Counted from the stretch's first letter, positions 20,362-29,401 are shown. The stretch: DNA of 64,000 nucleotides from Nitrogeniibacter mangrovi (GCF_010983895.1 NZ_CP048836.1:3906001-3970000); one strand, 5' to 3'. The notes: generated by a model from the letters alone, not told the origin. Numbers and translations are program-made.

Positions 20362-20628
20362 ATGAGAAAGAGTCGATTCACCGATCAGCAGATCATCGGA
20401 TTTCTGAAGCAGGCTGAGGCTGGAATGCCGGTGGCCGAGCTGTGCCGGCAAGGCGGTTTCAGCGACGCGACGTTTTACAAGTGGCGCGCGAAGTTCGGGG
20501 GCATGGATGAGCAGGAAGCCCGCCGGCTCAAGGAACTGGAAGCGGAGAACAGCAAGCTCAAGAAGCTGCTGGCCGAGGCGCACCTGGACATCGAAGCACT
20601 GAAGGTGGCCTTCAAGGTAAAGCGCTAG
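20362..20628 (+). CDS. IS3-family transposase OrfA
   Basis: An 88-residue HTH protein: KSRFTDQQIIGFLKQAEAGMPVAELCRQGGFSDATFYKWR is the helix-turn-helix, followed by a leucine-zipper-like coiled coil (EARRLKELEAENSKLKKLLAEA). OrfA binds the IS ends; the full transposase is usually an OrfAB fusion made by -1 frameshifting, and orfB here is in the -1 frame. Confidence 0.93.
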   Translation: MRKSRFTDQQIIGFLKQAEAGMPVAELCRQGGFSDATFYKWRAKFGGMDEQEARRLKELEAENSKLKKLLAEAHLDIEALKVAFKVKR

Positions 20629-20645
20629 CCCCACAGGACAAACGA

Positions 20646-21521
20646 TTGGCGATCGCTTCGATACTGTCGCAAGGCGTGGTGTCGGAGCGACGCGCGTGTT
20701 CTCTTGTGGGGCTCTCTCGTGATGCCTGGCGCCATCCACCCCAGCCCGATGAGCGTACGCAGCACTTGATGGGCCGCATCGTGGAGGTGGCCCATCAGCG
20801 CCGCCGGTTCGGCTATCGGCGCATCCATGATCTGCTTCGAGGCGAGTTTCCCGGTACGAATCACAAGAAGGTCTATCGACTGTATCGTGAGCAGAATCTG
20901 ACGGTGCGCCGCAGGGGCAAGAAGCGTCGCTGCGGCCAGCGCCAACCCCTCGTGGCGCCAGATGCGCTCAACGCGGTTTGGAGTCTGGATTTCGTCAGTG
21001 ACGCACTGGCCTGCGGGCGGCGGCTCAAATGCCTGACGGTGGCCGATGACTTCAGCCATGAGTGCATCGACATCGCGGTCGATCATTCGATGCCCGGACC
21101 TTACGTGACCCGGGTGCTGGATCAGGCGGCCCGGTTTCGGGGCTATCCACGGGCAGTGCGTACGGACAATGGGCCGGAATTCACCAGCCGGGCCTTCATG
21201 GGCTGGGCGCTGGCACGAGGTGTTGAGCACATCCTGATCCAGCCGGGTAAGCCGGTGCAGAACGCGTACATCGAGAGCTTCAACGGCAAGTTTCGGGACG
21301 AATGCCTGAACGAGCACTGGTTCGAATCGTTGGCTCAGGCACGCGAACTGATCGGCATCTGGCGCCAGGACTACAACGAGGTCAGACCCCACAGCAGCAT
21401 CGGCCGGATACCTCCGGCCCAATTCGCCGCCCGTCATCGCCAGAGCTCTGGCGATGACGGGCAAACCACAACCGAAGCACAAACAGCTATCGTGTTAAAT
21501 CCCGGACCCGCTTCCAATTGA
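20646..21521 (+). CDS. IS3-family transposase OrfB (DDE integrase)
   Basis: A 291-residue rve-domain transposase: HTH_21 region (QRRRFGYRRIHDLLR), then the catalytic triad Asp in VWSLDFV, Asp in RTDNGPEF and Glu in NAYIESFNGKFRDECL, ending with the IS3-type DYNEVRPHSSIG. It lies in the -1 frame relative to orfA and is probably expressed as an OrfAB fusion. Copy 2 encodes the same sequence. Confidence 0.93.
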   Translation: MAIASILSQGVVSERRACSLVGLSRDAWRHPPQPDERTQHLMGRIVEVAHQRRRFGYRRIHDLLRGEFPGTNHKKVYRLYREQNLTVRRRGKKRRCGQRQPLVAPDALNAVWSLDFVSDALACGRRLKCLTVADDFSHECIDIAVDHSMPGPYVTRVLDQAARFRGYPRAVRTDNGPEFTSRAFMGWALARGVEHILIQPGKPVQNAYIESFNGKFRDECLNEHWFESLAQARELIGIWRQDYNEVRPHSSIGRIPPAQFAARHRQSSGDDGQTTTEAQTAIVLNPGPASN

Positions 21522-21561
21522 CTGGTATGCCGGCAGGGGGCAGGTCAAACCCTCTCATGCG

Positions 21562-22830
21562 ATGCCGATAAGTCAATACACCTGGAAAGACGGGCCTGAC
21601 ATCATCCAGCCACACAGCGTGGCCAAGCATCGCATTCTCAAATCCTACATGGCCGCGTACTACCAGACACTGGTGGGCGGCCAGCCGCGGGACGAGTTCA
21701 AGCTAACGCTCGTAGATGGCTTTGCCGGCGGCGGCGTCTACACGCATGCGGACACTGGCAAGCTGGCCTACGGCTCGCCGATCATCCTGCTCGAGGCAGA
21801 GAAAGAAGCAGAGTTCTTCATCAATCAAGGCAGATCGAAGCCAGTCAGGCTGGACATTGGCTACTTCTTCATTGAATCACGACGAAATCCCTTCCTGCTT
21901 CTGAAGCGAACGCTTCAGGAAAAAGGGTACGGCGCCCGCTTCGGCTCTAGCATACAAATCCTGAAGAGATCCTTTGAAGAGATTGCGGATGACATCATCA
22001 AAAAGATCCAGAAGAAGAGCCCCCGGAATGGTCGCTCAATCTTCATTCTCGACCAGTTTGGCTACAGCGCAGTACCAACATCGCTGATCCGAAAGATCCT
22101 CTACACGCTCCCCGGTGCTGAGATCATTCTCACCTTTGCCGTCGACTCCTTCCTCAACTTCGCGAACGACAAAAACTTCACAACCAGTCTCAAAAAGATC
22201 GAGATTCCCAACATCCTTGCTGGGCGATCTCTAAGGGAGATCAAGGCCTCGGACACTCAGTGGCGGCTATTCATCCAATCGACGCTGTACAAGGAACTCG
22301 TTCGACAGTGTGGTGCCAAGCACTACACACCCTTCTTCGTCCGGAACAAGCAAGGACACGGTGATTATTGGCTCATACATCTCTCCCAGCACTTCCGGGC
22401 CCGAGATGTCATGACGGAGGTCCACTGGCAGAACCAGAACTACTTCATCCACTATGGTGGGGCGGGTCTGAACATGTTCGACATGTTGGGCTACGATCCT
22501 CAACACGATTCGGGCTTGAAGCGACAATCTGAACTGGGCTTCGAGTTCGATGACGTGGCGAAGGAATCGAGCATCGAGGCACTCATGGCCCAGGTGCCGA
22601 AAGTCATCTACTCGCACGATGAAGGGGTGAACTACGGCGTGCTCTACGCCACCACCTGCAACGAGTCGCCGGCCTCGAGCAACATCTACCAGGAAGCCAT
22701 CATCAAGCTTGCGCAGCACCGGGTCATCGAGATTGTTGGTACGGATGGCAAGCCTCGTCGTCCGTCCAAGCAAATTGGCCTTTCCGACCAGATCATCGCT
22801 CCGAGTCAGCGGCCGCTGTTCTTTGTGTAG
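21562..22830 (+). CDS. tcmP: TcmP, three-Cys-motif partner protein (first copy)
   Basis: A 422-residue protein with the TcmP N-terminus (HSVAKHRILKSYMAAYYQTL), motif VDGFAGGG (51-58), YFFIESRRNPF, and LDQFGYS (163-169). The glycine-rich loop after a beta strand and the later hhLDxxG motif resemble motifs I and IV of a Rossmann methyltransferase, which is my inference. Biochemical function is unknown. Without the IS the start would lie about 15 bases after the DUF5131 stop, so the two formed an operon; the IS probably makes tcmP dependent on read-through or an IS-borne promoter. No good Shine-Dalgarno sequence remains. Confidence 0.82.
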   Translation: MPISQYTWKDGPDIIQPHSVAKHRILKSYMAAYYQTLVGGQPRDEFKLTLVDGFAGGGVYTHADTGKLAYGSPIILLEAEKEAEFFINQGRSKPVRLDIGYFFIESRRNPFLLLKRTLQEKGYGARFGSSIQILKRSFEEIADDIIKKIQKKSPRNGRSIFILDQFGYSAVPTSLIRKILYTLPGAEIILTFAVDSFLNFANDKNFTTSLKKIEIPNILAGRSLREIKASDTQWRLFIQSTLYKELVRQCGAKHYTPFFVRNKQGHGDYWLIHLSQHFRARDVMTEVHWQNQNYFIHYGGAGLNMFDMLGYDPQHDSGLKRQSELGFEFDDVAKESSIEALMAQVPKVIYSHDEGVNYGVLYATTCNESPASSNIYQEAIIKLAQHRVIEIVGTDGKPRRPSKQIGLSDQIIAPSQRPLFFV

Positions 22831-22961
22831 TGAAACTGAGCCTACGACCATTCGCAAGCAGTCTTACTTCAAGAGATGGCACCGTCGCAGAGGTATATTT
22901 GCAGCGCTCCTACCGTGGTGTTTTCATCACATATCCATGTCTTCCCGTACCGCCGGCGACG

Positions 22962-24662
22962 CTACCCCCAGAGCCCTTCGAAATCGGCAGACCGCGACGA
23001 AGGGGGTCGGGCTGGCTTGTGGACTGTGACGGGAAGCGGCATTGGCGCGCTAACGCCAACTACCATCGCCTCCCCTTGACCCAGCGTCGGCAGAAACGAG
23101 GCTGCAGACGCGTCAAGGTCGCCACACGCCTTCTCAACAACGATACGGTCCCGTTCATTGATGAGTCGGTGAACGATAAACATCCCCATCTGGCTAAGCA
23201 CATCCTCGGGAATATCCCGTGGCCGCTGGGTGGCGAGAACGCAGGTCAACGAATACTTGCGTCCTTCTTTGGCAATCAATCCGAACGCATCAAGATCGGC
23301 CTTTGTGAATTCGTCACCGACAGATTTATCCAGAAACTGGTGTGCTTCATCGAGCAAGACCACTACCGGCATGTCGAGAAATCGCCCCTGTCGAGCAAGG
23401 CTGAGCAAATAGCGCCCAACCGCATTCGCGGCAACCTCACGAGCATTGTGCTCAAAAGAAAGGAACTCAAGACTGATTCGGAGTATGCGCTGGTCCGCGT
23501 CAGCCAAGAATTCCTCGACCACACCAGGCAGCGGGTCTAATCCATCAGGCGAAAACAAACATTCGAGATTAGGTGAGGCCAGTTCGCTTTCAATGCGTGA
23601 CATGAGTGTAACGCAGGCGGATTGCTCGTTCGGCGTGGCGCCACCCCAGTTTGCAGCCTGAGCGTTGAATCCGCTTGGGTAGACGCATTCTTCCCATATC
23701 TGTCGTGATAGCTGCGCGATGTCGAAGAAAGTGCCTGGACGAGTTAATGCCACCGCCTGCTGAATGCAAGCCGCCTCAAATGGTTGCCGGGGATTGCCAG
23801 CCTTCCTTATCAAGCCGCCATTCGCGAGCGCAGGGGCTAGGTGAGCGATCTTCAAGCTCCGGAGGGCTTCCTTGAGCTTGGGCGCTTGAACCCCTGGACT
23901 CGGACGCAGCAAAACAAAGAGGTCCGACTCAGTCAAGTCCCAATACGGAAAGCTCAGGAATCGTCGAACGTCGTGCGGGCCCTCCTTTCGCCCGCCAAGA
24001 TACGCATGGGTGACAGCAACGCTGGTTTGCGTCCGAAATTCCCCGGTTGCGTCGAAGAGGATTGCCTTTCCTCCCAACCGGGCGATTTCCTCTGTAAGTC
24101 GCGCCAGGGTCCAGCTCTTCCCCCCGCCGGTAGCGCCAAGAATTGCGCAGTGGCGGCCCAAGAGTTGACTTGGAGACAAAGAAACCGCGGTGTCTGTCGC
24201 ATGTGGAAAGGTGGCGAGCTGAATCCGCTTGGCGTCTGGTGTTGCACCTGACTCGACTACCTGCTTGACGACCAGAGGGTGAGCAGAGAACACATGCTGA
24301 CCAATCCTCGGTGAAATCGGCACACCTCGCAGCGGGTGTCCGGTTTCAAGGTCAATGGCGGTAAGAAGTTGAACCACCCCTAACGGGTTTGGGGTGGAAT
24401 CATGATCATGTGAGGGCTCGACGGTCAGGCGGTCACGTTCCGGAAGCCGGGTCTCGATCAAGCGACCGAGCACGGCATGCTCTTCGCCTTCAACTACGAC
24501 GAACTCACCGACTTGACCACGCTGCAGCGGGTAACCAGCGACATGGGTACGGCCCGGGGAGGACGCTAGCGGAAGATTGACCTCTACAGATGCTGGCCGA
24601 ACGGTGCAGACGGACCCTATGTATCGCTGCCGATCAAAAGGCGAAACAACGAGGCCGCTCAT
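22962..24662 (-). CDS. HerA-like DNA translocase/ATPase of a SIR2-HerA defence pair
   Basis: A 566-residue HerA/FtsK-type ATPase. An N-terminal HAS-barrel-like region (YIGSVCTVRPASVEV) is followed by Walker A GATGGGKS (176-183), Walker B VVVLLDEAHQF, a sensor-like CVLATQRPRDIPEDVLSQ and MFIVHRLINERDR. HerA forms hexamers; in SIR2-HerA systems it assembles with SIR2 and the complex depletes NAD+ on phage infection. The start overlaps the SIR2 stop (ATGA), so both are made from one leftward transcript. Confidence 0.88.
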   Translation of the reverse strand: MSGLVVSPFDRQRYIGSVCTVRPASVEVNLPLASSPGRTHVAGYPLQRGQVGEFVVVEGEEHAVLGRLIETRLPERDRLTVEPSHDHDSTPNPLGVVQLLTAIDLETGHPLRGVPISPRIGQHVFSAHPLVVKQVVESGATPDAKRIQLATFPHATDTAVSLSPSQLLGRHCAILGATGGGKSWTLARLTEEIARLGGKAILFDATGEFRTQTSVAVTHAYLGGRKEGPHDVRRFLSFPYWDLTESDLFVLLRPSPGVQAPKLKEALRSLKIAHLAPALANGGLIRKAGNPRQPFEAACIQQAVALTRPGTFFDIAQLSRQIWEECVYPSGFNAQAANWGGATPNEQSACVTLMSRIESELASPNLECLFSPDGLDPLPGVVEEFLADADQRILRISLEFLSFEHNAREVAANAVGRYLLSLARQGRFLDMPVVVLLDEAHQFLDKSVGDEFTKADLDAFGLIAKEGRKYSLTCVLATQRPRDIPEDVLSQMGMFIVHRLINERDRIVVEKACGDLDASAASFLPTLGQGEAMVVGVSAPMPLPVTVHKPARPPSSRSADFEGLWG

Positions 24663-25912
24663 ACCGCACCAATACCACGCAGCCTCGCGACATGGCGCTC
24701 AAGGTCGGTCTCAGCTGCAAGGTCAGGAATCAGCGAAACCATCTGTTCGAATCCGCAGTTGAGCAGCGCGATTCGGGCATCGCCGGCGATAGCGAGGTCG
24801 TGAAGCTTGGCCAAGTACCTATTGGAAATGCACTCGCCTAGATGTTGCTGTTGCTCAGTCTCCCAGGGCGCAAGTCCCGGGCTAACCACTACGATCTTCA
24901 ACGACAAGTTGGAACGGATGGCGGACATGATGGGTTCCGCAAGGTGATTGTCGTTAAAACCAAACCCCACGATGAGGACACCGCAATCGGGCTCCCTCAC
25001 AGCGGTTTGGAACGCGCTGATCATTTCCAAGTACGGTTGCTCGAAGGCGAGCTCATATTTGGAGTTGCGCGGATAGATGAGAACCGGCTTACCGTCAGGC
25101 ATCCACTTCGTAATCTCCCCCGAGATCTCTTGGCGCTGCCAGTCGACAGAGCCGTGAAGCTTATACAGGTGAAACGAATTCGGTATGGGGTCATAGGACT
25201 CGGTGTCATTCAATCGGCGTACTGTCTCATAGCTGAAATGAATAGCATCGAAGGTCGGCGGGGCAGTATGAGAGAACCCATCAACCACTACGTAGCGCCC
25301 CTGGCGACCCGCCTCTTCGTAGCAGCGGTCGTAATTGGTAGTGAATATCTTCATCCGCGATTTACGCTGTGGTCGGCGGGCTGCCCGGCGAAGAAATTCG
25401 GCGTGCACGGGTAGAGGGTGGTTCGCGGAGATAAAGTTTGTGGCAGCGATGATTTGGGCCTCAGCAAGCGCGACAAACTTCACTACCTCTTCCTTCTGCG
25501 CACCAGACAGAAAGGATTCGGCAAGACGACATCGAGACATCAGCGCTTCAATGTCCCTTTTGTCCTGAGGATGTCCCACCAACTGCATGAGCTGGAGAAA
25601 GGTTAGCCCAGCGGGCGTGGATGCAGCTGCCGTTGCGTCTTGCTTTTCCTGAACTTGCTGCCAGAGATCCGCCATGGTTGGCGCCTTGGCACCACCTTGA
25701 ACCGCCGGCTGCACGCACAGCGAAGTACCCAAGCCAGACAAAACCACAAAATTACCGCAGCGCAACATATCGGAGAGCACCCGCTTCGCTTCTGCCAGCG
25801 CAGGATCCTCGGCTTCAGGGACAGAAGGCTCCGCGAGCGGCTCTCCTGGTGGGGGTGGAGGCATCTCGGCCAACCACTGGCCGTTGGTCCTGCAACTAAA
25901 CACTTGCATCAC
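24659..25912 (-). CDS. SIR2-domain NADase of a SIR2-HerA defence pair
   Basis: A 417-residue protein with a disordered Pro-rich N-terminus and a SIR2 core: FVVLSGLGTSL (nucleotide loop), KIFTTNYDRCYEEA (the Asn-Tyr-Asp motif), FHLYKLHGSVDW (catalytic His) and VLIVGFGFNDNHL. Defence SIR2 proteins cleave NAD+ to stop phage spread by abortive infection. It is the first gene of the pair. ATG 25912 is used; Met17 is a possible later start. The region upstream shows no clear promoter boxes. Confidence 0.88.
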   Translation of the reverse strand: MMQVFSCRTNGQWLAEMPPPPPGEPLAEPSVPEAEDPALAEAKRVLSDMLRCGNFVVLSGLGTSLCVQPAVQGGAKAPTMADLWQQVQEKQDATAAASTPAGLTFLQLMQLVGHPQDKRDIEALMSRCRLAESFLSGAQKEEVVKFVALAEAQIIAATNFISANHPLPVHAEFLRRAARRPQRKSRMKIFTTNYDRCYEEAGRQGRYVVVDGFSHTAPPTFDAIHFSYETVRRLNDTESYDPIPNSFHLYKLHGSVDWQRQEISGEITKWMPDGKPVLIYPRNSKYELAFEQPYLEMISAFQTAVREPDCGVLIVGFGFNDNHLAEPIMSAIRSNLSLKIVVVSPGLAPWETEQQQHLGECISNRYLAKLHDLAIAGDARIALLNCGFEQMVSLIPDLAAETDLERHVARLRGIGAV

Positions 25913-26131
25913 ATCTCCCTTGATGGCTGCAACGCAGCGCGCGGGCCTTCGTAATATCTATGTCCTGCTTCAGACGATGCAGCATAGCGGCGGCGACATT
26001 TGACCCAAACAATGTAGAGGCACGACGACAATCAAAATCTGGTAGGCCCGCGCCGACGAAAGGGGCTCTGGCCTCCGTTTAGACAGGTGCCGCTAAAACC
26101 AACGCCCTGAGCCCCAACATCGCACCGTATC

Positions 26132-26151
26132 ATCTATCCTATATGGTAGAT
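26132..26151. promoter_or_regulatory. 20-bp imperfect palindrome, operator-like
   Basis: ATCTATCCTATATGGTAGAT has symmetric arms ATCTA/TAGAT around an AT-rich centre and lies 36 bases before the small gene at 26188. It probably overlaps that gene's promoter (TATATG-like -10) and may be a repressor site. Confidence 0.35.
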
Positions 26152-26187
26152 ATTTCGACATCTAATTCATCAAACCAAGGAGGTTCG

Positions 26188-26403
26188 ATGCGTAGGCAAA
26201 GCGATCAATCGAAACCATCGGCGACTCCGTCTGGAATGTTGGTTCATGGCGTGCTGATCGAGGATGTCGCCGCCATCGCGAGGCATTCAGCACAGGATGC
26301 GGACAAGCTCCACATGCAAGCAGGCAGGCTCCCAGCACCTCCACCTCAAGCCATCGTGGACTCCGCAGAGCCCTTCACCTCCGCCACCGCACGCGACGAC
26401 TGA
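26188..26403 (+). CDS. Small hypothetical protein (71 aa) with strong ribosome-binding site
   Basis: AAGGAGG lies 4 bases before ATG 26188, so translation is likely from here rather than the upstream in-frame ATG at 26143. The product is polar with one short helix (MLVHGVLIEDVAAIARHSAQDADKL) and a disordered Pro/Ala tail. The helix could be a protein-interaction segment. It converges on the second tcmP, with two bases between the stops. I do not recognise the family. Confidence 0.5.
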   Translation: MRRQSDQSKPSATPSGMLVHGVLIEDVAAIARHSAQDADKLHMQAGRLPAPPPQAIVDSAEPFTSATARDD

Positions 26404-26404
26404 A

Positions 26405-27340
26405 TCAATCAAAAAAGTCGCCTTGACCGGCCTCACCGGATTCGAGCGTAAATTCCTGAGCCTTTCCGAGCCGCTTCTCGACAAGCATCTTAACCAAGTG
26501 ATCCGCGGCCTTACGTGATAGCGCGACAGCTGCTGGATGGGGGTTGCTCACAGCAAAATACAGGGCGAACAAGGGCACACCTGTGTCCGGCAAGAGGATC
26601 GGCTGACTCACCCACCCACGAAAGACTGACTCCAATCGGCGCTTAACGAAGTCGGCAATTTCCGCTGGCGAGACATTCCTGAATTTTGAGCCTTCATCGC
26701 GTTTGCCTTGAAATGCGTCTTCTTGCGACGAGCGCGCATAGAACAGGTCCCTCCACGACGGAGTTCCCAGCACGCTATCCAGGCGCGCCGCCTTCTGCTC
26801 GTCAACCCGATCCAGCTGCCTTGCGGCTTGGCGAGTCACTGCACTCAGCGGAAAGAGATACCAAACATCTAGCGCCTGTGTTTGTGCGACACGCGCTACG
26901 GTTTGCCAGTCCACACTCATCCCATACGGATCAAGGAAGAGAACACCTCGAGAGCTCCGCCAGTTTGTCTCAGAGAGCAGTCGATTTAGGGCAACCGACG
27001 CTTCGGCGTGTTCCACTGAAATACAACGATCCGGATACTCATCCTTCAGCTCTCGGAGTGCCTTGGCGTGATCGCTTTTCATCTCGATGAAACACAGCCG
27101 ATCAAAGGCAGGGGTCGTGCTTATTGCGATCTTTGCCGAGCCCGCAACGGTCGCTCGCGAGCCTCGCTCCACTTTCACGGTACAGTCTCCGGTCCCAGCA
27201 AAGGCGTCGATAAATATTCGAGTAAACGGTTGTTCTCGTGAAGGCTTAGCCTGAAGCGCTGTATTGAAGAACTTGAGGTAGCGGGTCAAGAGATCAAGTT
27301 TGATCAGCGTCCACGGGCCGCCAAATTCATGTTTTTTCAC
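26405..27340 (-). CDS. tcmP: TcmP, three-Cys-motif partner protein (second, divergent copy)
   Basis: A 311-residue protein sharing the TcmP plan with the copy at 21562 but little overall identity: KKHEFGGPWTLIKLDLLTRYLKFF, motif IDAFAGTG (44-51), LCFIEMKSDHAKAL, LDPYG (136-140) and VWYLFPLSAVTRQ. Its glycine loop and Asp-Pro-Tyr motif look even closer to an amino-methyltransferase. No DUF5131 gene adjoins this copy. It lies 109 bases downstream of the TnsE-like gene on the same strand, so they may share a transcript. Confidence 0.78.
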   Translation of the reverse strand: MKKHEFGGPWTLIKLDLLTRYLKFFNTALQAKPSREQPFTRIFIDAFAGTGDCTVKVERGSRATVAGSAKIAISTTPAFDRLCFIEMKSDHAKALRELKDEYPDRCISVEHAEASVALNRLLSETNWRSSRGVLFLDPYGMSVDWQTVARVAQTQALDVWYLFPLSAVTRQAARQLDRVDEQKAARLDSVLGTPSWRDLFYARSSQEDAFQGKRDEGSKFRNVSPAEIADFVKRRLESVFRGWVSQPILLPDTGVPLFALYFAVSNPHPAAVALSRKAADHLVKMLVEKRLGKAQEFTLESGEAGQGDFFD

Positions 27341-27449
27341 TAGCTAAGCTTCCTTTGGGAATTTACTGCGGCCGCCGCGGGTCAGGCGCCTGGAATGAGA
27401 TGATTCGCGATAGAGCTACTTTTCGCGTCGGGCAGTGACATGCTCAACA

Positions 27450-29279
27450 CTACAAACCTATTTGGCTATTCGCTAGCATCGTCGGAAGCGGCTCCGCCTT
27501 TGCCAACACCGTCATCATGGTTTCCAAGGCGCGATCCTCGTTGAACCTCCCCCCTTCACCCTTCCTGCGCTTGTTAATGTGTGTGTGCTTCCATGGTTCC
27601 GCAGCCGTCACGCCCACCGTTTGGATCAACATGTCCTCGGACGGCCAACTCCCTCCAGTTTTTGCGGCCAATTGCAGAACGCTCCGGATGGTAGAGCTTT
27701 CAGGATATTCCCCAAGCGCAAACACCCACGAGGGTTTTCCGTTGCTCCTTCTTTCGATCTCAATTTCCATCCAGTAGACGATGCGGCCCCCTATTGCCAC
27801 TCTGCAGACCAAAGCAGTGCGCACCTGTCTAGTCGCCTTTTCGATGTACGAATACCTAAGTCCAAGTTTGCTGCCATTGATACGAGTCGGAAACGGCCAT
27901 ACAGGCAACGAACCGAAGAAAAATCTCTCGGACTCCTCCTGTACGACTTCCCAGCGATCGATCCGACCAGCAGTCGCAAGTCGATCAAGCATCTGTGCAA
28001 TCTCGGTGAAGCGAGTCGTGTGATCCCTTCGCCGAAACGAGTAGTCAACTCTTCCGGAACGAGATTCGCCATACCATTCGTTACCGGCCGATAGCTGTTC
28101 GAGCAACTCGTCGTCGCCGCCCGGTCGCCCCGACGCGTAGAGGAAACTTTCCTCTTTTTCCTCTTTCTTCAGCTGAGGAGGTATTCGCCAGACGGGTAGA
28201 GGCACTGAGATATTCGTGACAGCAGCATGTGCCGATGGATCTTCGTTCGACGCGGCAGCCATAGTCCCGTCGAGCCGTTCGGCAACGTGCCGATCGCGCG
28301 AGGAATATGGCTTTTGACGGTCGGTTTCAGTCAGACTCTTGCCTTTACTTGCGTCGTTATCTCTCATGACGACGATATCGCAGGGTCCTACCCAATCAAT
28401 CTCGCTAACTTGAAAGACGAGCAACTTGACCGGGTTGTCGTGGAGGAGAACGCCTTTGACTTTCAACCTGACCTCAGACGTGTCGAAAGGAATTCTCGCA
28501 GCAATAGAACCTGCTCCGTTTCGGCTAGCCAGTAGCGAAGCATAGATGCCGTTGGCGGCTTTTCTACCGTCTTCACCCAAGACGAGGTTTGCTAGAAGCG
28601 GGGCATGCAGATCCGCAATACGGCGCCGCAAGCAAACCTGCCACAACCCGTCTGTTCTGACTCCGGTTCGCTGCGATGAAACCACAAAATCCATCGTATC
28701 TCGCCATGGCCCGGACGTAAGCGCCAGTGCGATGTCTGTATGCGTTGCATACATAGATCTGAAAATCTCATGGCATGGAACAACGGCGATCCCTGAACCG
28801 TCCGTGATGATCACCGCACGACTCTGATCAAATCGCCTTTCCAACCTGTAGCTTGTTGGGTTCATCACCTTGTAGGTATGCGCTGAATTCCACCACCGCG
28901 GCGGGTCTTCCATCCGCTCTCTGATTTGCCGTAAGTCGACTTCCCCGTATGCCGTCGAGAATTCGAACTCCTCCATGGGTAGGGAGCCAACTTCGACGCC
29001 GTCTTTGAACACCATGCCGAGCACAAGCCTGGGAACGTAGCCAGATAGAACTCGCACGATGAGGTGCTCCGGGGGCGTCGCGCCTAGCTCGACTTTCACT
29101 GTCCTTCTGGAATCTAAGCGGAACAGATCCTCAAGGTTCGCCTCGAGTCGAGTCAGCTCAACCTCGACACTGGGCGTTGCCGTTCCACCATGCGGAACTG
29201 AATAGCCGTCGACCCATGTGATCCACCAGAGCCTTCCGTCTTTGGGAAACTCTTCGATTCGATCTACGGGCTCCGGCAT
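27450..29279 (-). CDS. TnsE-like protein (tentative)
   Basis: A 609-residue protein with no signal peptide. Its layout parallels Tn7 TnsE from memory: a mid-N-terminal segment VVPCHEIFRSMYATHTDIALAL (compare the PQLELARSLFLINSYF region of TnsE), a block ending FDTSEVRLKVKGVLL, an acidic/charged linker (about 310-400), and a C-terminal domain with RFTEIAQMLDRLA, VRTALVCRVAIGGRIVYWME and a terminal helical region, like the TnsE C-terminal DNA-binding domain. TnsE directs Tn7 to replicating conjugal plasmids. Here it is 9 kb from the other transposition genes and could be a separate cargo family. A profile search would decide. Confidence 0.45.
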   Translation of the reverse strand: MPEPVDRIEEFPKDGRLWWITWVDGYSVPHGGTATPSVEVELTRLEANLEDLFRLDSRRTVKVELGATPPEHLIVRVLSGYVPRLVLGMVFKDGVEVGSLPMEEFEFSTAYGEVDLRQIRERMEDPPRWWNSAHTYKVMNPTSYRLERRFDQSRAVIITDGSGIAVVPCHEIFRSMYATHTDIALALTSGPWRDTMDFVVSSQRTGVRTDGLWQVCLRRRIADLHAPLLANLVLGEDGRKAANGIYASLLASRNGAGSIAARIPFDTSEVRLKVKGVLLHDNPVKLLVFQVSEIDWVGPCDIVVMRDNDASKGKSLTETDRQKPYSSRDRHVAERLDGTMAAASNEDPSAHAAVTNISVPLPVWRIPPQLKKEEKEESFLYASGRPGGDDELLEQLSAGNEWYGESRSGRVDYSFRRRDHTTRFTEIAQMLDRLATAGRIDRWEVVQEESERFFFGSLPVWPFPTRINGSKLGLRYSYIEKATRQVRTALVCRVAIGGRIVYWMEIEIERRSNGKPSWVFALGEYPESSTIRSVLQLAAKTGGSWPSEDMLIQTVGVTAAEPWKHTHINKRRKGEGGRFNEDRALETMMTVLAKAEPLPTMLANSQIGL

Positions 29280-29401
29280 CAGCCAACTCCAATTGTGACA
29301 TTCGGGTGGACTATGCCAGTTGTTTAATTTCCTGTGAACTCGTTACCACTCTCACCATGCGGCAAGCTCTTCGACATCGTTGAGCATGGCGCAAGAACGG
29401 C

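Larger units (their letters stand above)
20295..21547 (+). mobile_element. IS3-family (IS407 group) insertion sequence, copy 1, complete
   Basis: A 1253-bp element bounded by inverted termini starting TGACCTGCCCCC on both sides and flanked by a 4-bp direct repeat AACC (20291-20294 and 21548-21551). Four-base duplications and TG...CA ends fit the IS407 subgroup. It carries overlapping-frame orfA and orfB. The insertion lies immediately after the DUF5131 stop and 14 bases before tcmP. Confidence 0.92.
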
